From contig QWDQ01000068.1 in assembly GCA_003868215.1 (NCBI GenBank), positions 1 to 64,000 of the forward strand: a stretch of 64,000 nt of DNA. The letters run 5' to 3'. Below are positions 60,001 through 64,000 of the stretch, one piece after another. The position numbers and the translations under genes were made by a program. This stretch comes from Pseudophaeomoniella oleicola (Eukaryota > Ascomycota > Eurotiomycetes > Phaeomoniellales > Phaeomoniellaceae). Each line of letters starts with the position of its first letter. Positions within the stretch are counted from its first letter, which is position 1. The notes under the pieces are model-generated. The model did not search any database and was not told where the DNA came from. It was given only the letters and a program-made list of their open reading frames with translations.

Positions 60001-61577
60001 TACGGATATACCTTCTCTATCCTTCGTTGAGCATTGATGGAGAAAAGTCTGCGATGACGATGACGATAAACGACTGCAAGATTGATAAATATATTCCGCT
60101 TGAATTCTCCGAGAACTGGATGTTTAGACACACTTGACGAACAAAACAAGAATACCTCGGTTCTTAACTCGATTCTTTCTTCAGCACTGCCGAGCAAGCA
60201 GAATTGGGTGGATCTCCAATGGTTGATATCGTAGTGGTCCGTACTGCGATGTAGTAGGACTAAATTACTACAATACTAAGTACAGAATCGCGTATCCCAG
60301 CCACCAACCAACCAACCTCTCCTACCATATTTTTCCTGCCACCACCCTTTCTTCTTTTCTTGCTTCGGCAAGAGGAGGGATGGTCGATCACTCAGGTGCA
60401 ACATTTTCGAAAAGCACCAATCAAGTATCGTCAATCTGCTCTGCTCGCTGTCTTTCGATAGACACTTATCCTATGATATATACACCCCTCCCTCTAGAGC
60501 CAGCAGGGTGTCCTCTGTTATCCCAGGGATGTTCGCACCGCCAATCTCAGTTCATGCAATTAACACGTCCTCCAAACATTGCCAATACTACTACAACAAG
60601 GATCTCTGGACAATCTCGAAGTGCGTGTTGGGCAGGATATAACAACCCCCGCCCGGGTCTTCCGTGGGTCCCGCCATCAGCGACTTTGCGTCAGTAACCA
60701 AAACAATTTTCCCCATTAGCTCACGTTACTATGCGAACACTATCATAGTCCTTATCCATTTTCATCCCACTTTCTCTCTTCCGACTCAGCCACATCATCG
60801 AGCAAGATCTACTACGTTAGGATGAACATGACGGTAGACTGTACGTCTAGTCGATGTCAACTGAACGAAATAACTGGGCTGGGAAGATAGTCTTCCGATG
60901 CTAGATCGCGTGATTTTCTCTCTTTGCTTCCCCAGTTCTCTCACACTTACACACACACACTCCCCTGTTCTCTCATTGCGGTTTCCTTTTTCCCTTTTGA
61001 CATCACTTCTATACCAGTAGATCATTTCTCCTCGCTGTTGGTCTGTGTGCTTTTGTGATTCGGAACGACGGCAAACGCTTACAGTACCTATCTCGCCTTG
61101 TCAGTATATGGTTTGTGATATCGACACGATTACGATAGCGAGAATTAGTATAGATACCGACGTACATTTGACGACACCAGCCAGCTTGCGACTGAGCACA
61201 TTCCGCTTTGCGGTTTCATTCTAGACAGAAGCGCCCTGGTCAATACCTTGAGGAAGGTTTCGAGTCGCAATCTACTGGGTAGTCGCATATAACGCAAACA
61301 CCGTCATCAGATACGGATCAGGACATCCAAGCGAGCAATCATCGCGGGACTCGAGAGACGAGGTATAACTCGGAACAGGGTGTCTATCGACAACATCTAT
61401 ATTGAGCGATTACAAGCGGGAGCATCTCTATTATCGTTGAGCTGGATTACGGAAGGCAACTGGTGCATTAAATTGAGCGCACGGAGAAGGGCCAAAGGCC
61501 ACATACAATAAGGAAATATATCATATATCATAAGAGAGGTGTTTGGCATCTTCGCTGGCTCGCTTCCAGAACCCGCA
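54028..61577. other. 7.5-kb region without a supported gene
   Basis: This is by far the largest gene-poor stretch. It contains a C-rich run near 55297-55320, a (CA)n run at about 56313-56338, TACCTTA words near 55657-55685 and no transposase, reverse transcriptase or LTR that I recognise. Two places look faintly coding: minus strand 57600-57880, where two frames are open, and plus strand about 59590-59804, with a basic C-terminal-like end (EARRKKARIKTRR). Neither can be assembled into a gene with confidence. Long leaders, a non-coding RNA or decayed sequence are all possible. Confidence 0.5.
56313..56338 (+). repeat. (CA)n microsatellite
   Basis: About thirteen CA dinucleotides occur in a row. 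Three overlapping short frames through it are artefacts of the repeat. Confidence 0.9.
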
Positions 61578-62072
61578 ATGGTGAGTCTTCTTCTTCTGCG
61601 CCTTTTTCGAACCCCATTCTCGTTCAATCACGCCGTCCCGGCGAGAGTCCCTCCGCATGCCTCGCCTTCACAAGTCTAATCAAATCTCTGCCAGGCTCCG
61701 CCATCTCCCCTCAACCCTACCCCTCTGTTCCACGTCCTCACCCCCCGACAAGCTACGGTTTCCACCACCACGGCCACCTCAGCCTCATCCCCATCCCCAC
61801 CGCCGACCTGTTCCGGCCTCTCGTCAGGCGCCGTCGCCGGCATCGCCATCGCCTGCGTCATCGGCACCTTGCTGATTATCTGGGCGTTGTCGCAGCGCAG
61901 CCGTCGCGGTGGGACTACCGAAGTCACGAAGAATACCGTGTACAAGGATGAGCATGCACGGGGGAGGGGTGGAGGCAAGGATGGAAGAAGACGGAGGAGA
62001 AGGAGAAGCTCGGCTGTGGAGGAGGGGGGTTATGTTAGGAGGCCGGAACGGGTGTATTATACGGAGAAATGA
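61578..62072 (+). CDS. Small single-pass membrane protein, ATG-only first exon
   Basis: Exon 1 is the ATG alone (61578-61580), followed by GTGAGT; the intron (61581-61694, 114 nt) has a TCTAATC branch site and ends GCCAG. Exon 2 (61695-62072) runs APPSPLNPTPLFHVLTPRQA, then a Thr/Ser/Pro-rich stalk ending PPPTCSG, then a transmembrane helix (AVAGIAIACVIGTLLIIWAL), then a cytosolic tail with a strong Arg cluster. Total 126 residues. The layout (short Ser/Thr stalk, SGAVAGIAIAC helix, basic tail) is common among small fungal plasma-membrane proteins, sometimes wall sensors. No other ATG would give the stalk plus helix, which supports the model; expression evidence is lacking. Confidence 0.55.
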
Positions 62073-63058
62073 ACGGGCAGCAGGATCTGTTACTACCGTT
62101 GCTCCCTCGCATCTCCTTTGTTTTCTTCAATCTAGCAGTCCTGTGTATTCAAATCTAAGATATCCCTTCCTTCCTCTTCCTCTCCGTCTTCCTCTCCGCC
62201 TCTCTTCATTTCCCACCATCACCCACCCACCCATTCATCGCCATCAAACTTTTCCAACAAAAACAAAGCCACTCCACACACCCAATACGAAAAGAAAGCA
62301 AAATCCTCCCTCCGTTACTCCCCCCAACTATTCTTTCTCATTCTTCTTTCCCTCTCTCTCTCTCCTTTTCATCTACGATACTCCAACAATAATAAATAAA
62401 CAACTTGCTAAACCCCGCGCTGCCCCCGTCCGCGATACAGCACCATCACCACTACCACTACCATCACTACCACCACTACCAGGAAAAAAGGGGGGGGGGG
62501 GGGGCTAGGTCATGTAGTCGGAAGATGTTCTTCAGTCAGGGAGGGGAGGAGAGGAGGTGGAAAGAGAAAAGACTTTTCTTTGTAGAGGAGAGGTGATAAT
62601 CCTGTAAGATTGATTTTACCTACTACCTTCCTACCTAGGTATCTACCTATCTACCTATCTATCTACCTAGTCCTGCAAAATAACTAACTATACTAGCACG
62701 ACTGGAAGGTATTGGAATTGTGGTCTCTTTCTTGGTACAGAGACAGATAGCTTCAACGGGAGATGGATTCTTGTCGTAGATGGGTAGGTAGGTAGGAGGT
62801 AGGTATGTTTGTGATTGTTGGTCGTTTAGTGCTGGATAGGTTGGGATGATTGTCAGCTAAAAGGCCCCAAAGAGAGAGAGATAGAGAGAGGGAGGGAGAA
62901 GTGATAAGTCTTCTTTTACGAAGGAAAAGTAGTAGGTAGGTAGTAGGTATGAGTTCAAGTCCAGGGGTATAGATATCCTAGGGATTGTATAGGAAAAAGG
63001 CATCCCGTCCATGCAGGAATCAAAAGAGACGCAACGACCCATGCCAAGCCAGACAATA
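62073..63058. other. Intergenic region with homopolymer and tetranucleotide repeats
   Basis: This 986-bp stretch includes a run of 15 G (62490-62504), TACC/CTAT repeats (62617-62670), a GGTAGGTAGG run (62782-62803) and further TAGG words near 62930-62950. Open frames here are low-complexity and not called. Confidence 0.5.
62490..62504 (+). repeat. Poly-G run (15 nt)
   Basis: Fifteen uninterrupted G follow six A. It is a likely site of length variation or sequencing error. Confidence 0.95.
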
Positions 63059-63196
63059 CTATCCCAGACATACTGAACTGAAGAAGAAGAAGGAGAAGAA
63101 GAAGAAGAGAAATATACATACACCACAAGTCTTGCATCCGCAGCCATTACAGCTCGCACCACCGTGGTTGCAACATGAACATGTTTTTGGATCCAT
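63059..63196 (-). CDS. Candidate metallothionein-like Cys-rich peptide
   Basis: The ATG at 63196 opens MDPKTCSCCNHGGASC followed by NGCGCKTC: seven Cys in the first 24 residues, no aromatic residue, Gly/Ser/Lys spacers, and a C-x-C-x2-C ending. That composition matches small fungal copper metallothioneins (about 25 residues with seven Cys). I place a 51-nt intron at 63073-63123 (donor GTGTAT, long pyrimidine tract, acceptor CAG), after which the frame adds VCLG and stops at 63059, giving 28 residues and eight Cys. A GTATGT donor two bases further would give a long non-Cys tail instead. A TATAAA box lies at 63361-63356, 160-165 bp upstream. Coding status needs transcript support. Confidence 0.45.
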   Translation of the reverse strand: MDPKTCSCCNHGGASCNGCGCKTCGVCIFLFFFFSFFFFSSVCLG

Positions 63197-64000
63197 GATT
63201 TCTTTTTCGAGAGAGATTGATGAATTGATATAGTTCCGTTTGAGTAGTTCTTCGTGAAATTCTGAGGTTATTGATATTGGGGCGGGCGAAGTGAAAATGG
63301 GAAAAAGGAAGGAGAAGCAGAAAGCAGAACCAGACAGAAGGATGTGGTTGTTGAATTTATAGATGTGTTAGACAGACACACCCACGCACGTCTCGAAGAT
63401 CGGCAATAATACTTCTTGTCATCTGTTTCGTGTTTTTGACGTAGTATCTACATACCTATGGCTTCATCGGGTGTAAAACAAAACCAAACCCCCCACGTCC
63501 CACGTCCTAGCTACTTACCTACTTATGAGGTCACCAGTCTTCCTTCCCTTCCGGATCCTGTTAGCTAGCTAGCTAGCTAGCTAGAGGGGAGGAAAAGGCA
63601 GCAGGACAGGACGTGATTGGTGTTAACCGAGAACACGTGTAAGCTAGCTAGTGAATAGGGAGTTCTAGGGGGACCATAATCAAGCGAATCAGTATGGGAA
63701 CAATAGTGTTGCATCTTTTCGGGGCCCTGAAAATCTGAGTTTTTGCTTATTACATGCATGCATGAGACAGTTGGCAAGTTGTTACTGGTTGGAATTAGGG
63801 AGGGGTAAAGTAGATCGTTCTGTGGTGAAGGGGAGGGTGGGATGTTCGGAAATGCATGGGAGGGCATTTTTCTTCTTTCCTTCTCGGTTTGGCGTCGGGG
63901 TGAATGATATGGTTGCGTGGGATGGACTTGTTGGGCTTTTACTGCTTTCCAAAAGGGGGGAAAGGATGGTTTGTTTGGTTTGCCGGTTTCCTTTTTCTGG
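63197..64000. promoter_or_regulatory. Upstream region of the candidate metallothionein, right window edge
   Basis: The stretch carries the TATAAA element (minus strand, 63361-63356), a (TAGC)n run at 63562-63584 and G/A-rich DNA toward the end. I find no supported ORF; a frame at 63577-63867 on the minus strand lacks resemblance to any family. Confidence 0.4.
63562..63584 (+). repeat. (TAGC)n tetranucleotide repeat
   Basis: About five and a half copies of TAGC, self-complementary, occur in a row. Confidence 0.9.

Noticed and set aside
60380-60697. ATG-initiated 105-codon frame
   Set aside because: Composition is irregular with many Ser, Pro and Thr and no recognisable domain; no supporting signals.
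54028-61577. Possible mobile element in the gene-poor interval
   Set aside because: No terminal repeats, target duplications, transposase or polymerase motifs were recognised.
61909-62508. 199-codon plus-strand frame overlapping the small membrane protein
   Set aside because: It is out of frame with the membrane-helix protein and runs through low-complexity and poly-G DNA.

Overview
This window reads as chromosomal DNA of a filamentous ascomycete (Pezizomycotina). Genes sit on both strands, most introns are 45-115 nt with GTRNGT...YAG borders and CTAAC/CTGAC branch sites, and the products include typical fungal families: V-ATPase B, Sec17, PAM16, QCR6, a Pex23/24-family peroxin, fungal Zn-finger regulators and fungal ArAE membrane proteins. 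Intergenic DNA is rich in TACCTA/CCTAGGTA words and simple repeats. A leotiomycete or relative is my guess, not a demonstration. I recognise no rRNA, tRNA, CRISPR array or transposable element.

Layout. 0.5-7 kb: sec17 (-), a mitochondrial GatC-like subunit (+), vma2 (-), an FAD monooxygenase (-). 8-15 kb: an FLVCR-type transporter (+), qcr6 (-), a peroxisomal dysferlin-domain peroxin (-), pam16 (+). 16-21 kb: an ARA2-like aldo-keto reductase (+) and phosphoglucose isomerase (+). 20.9-30.8 kb: six neighbouring accessory genes, namely an UNC93-like transporter, a Gfo/Idh/MocA dehydrogenase, an HSL-type esterase, RidA, a C2H2 plus fungal-specific-domain regulator and an SMP-30/gluconolactonase. 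32-38.5 kb: a disordered conserved fungal protein, a GPI-type cell-wall protein, a DUF423/TMEM256 protein and glucosidase II beta. 39-46.6 kb: two large ArAE/BRE4-type membrane proteins transcribed divergently. 46.9-54 kb: a HbpS/GlcG-like protein, a coiled-coil protein and a 1346-residue disordered protein. 54-61.6 kb: about 7.5 kb with no gene I can support. 61.6-64 kb: a small single-pass membrane protein and a candidate metallothionein.

The most interesting signal is the 20.9-30.8 kb block. It combines enzymes that could oxidise a sugar-like substrate, open a lactone, hydrolyse an ester and clear reactive imines, with a transporter and its own regulator. The decamer CCCGCGCAAG, or a one-mismatch form, occurs in all three promoter regions that serve its enzyme and transporter genes: three head-to-tail copies at 23488-23517, one near-copy at 26317-26326 between the divergent esterase and ridA, and an exact inverted copy plus a near-copy upstream of the lactonase (30960-31020). 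I infer a small regulated catabolic cluster; substrate and regulator binding are unproven.

Exon structures were worked out by hand from splice signals, reading frame and protein-family fit, and are given in the entries. Several are unusual: a 16-nt microexon encoding an HPGR motif, a 20-nt microexon in vma2, two first exons consisting only of ATG, a GC-AG intron in ridA and an in-frame 48-nt intron in the FLVCR-like gene.
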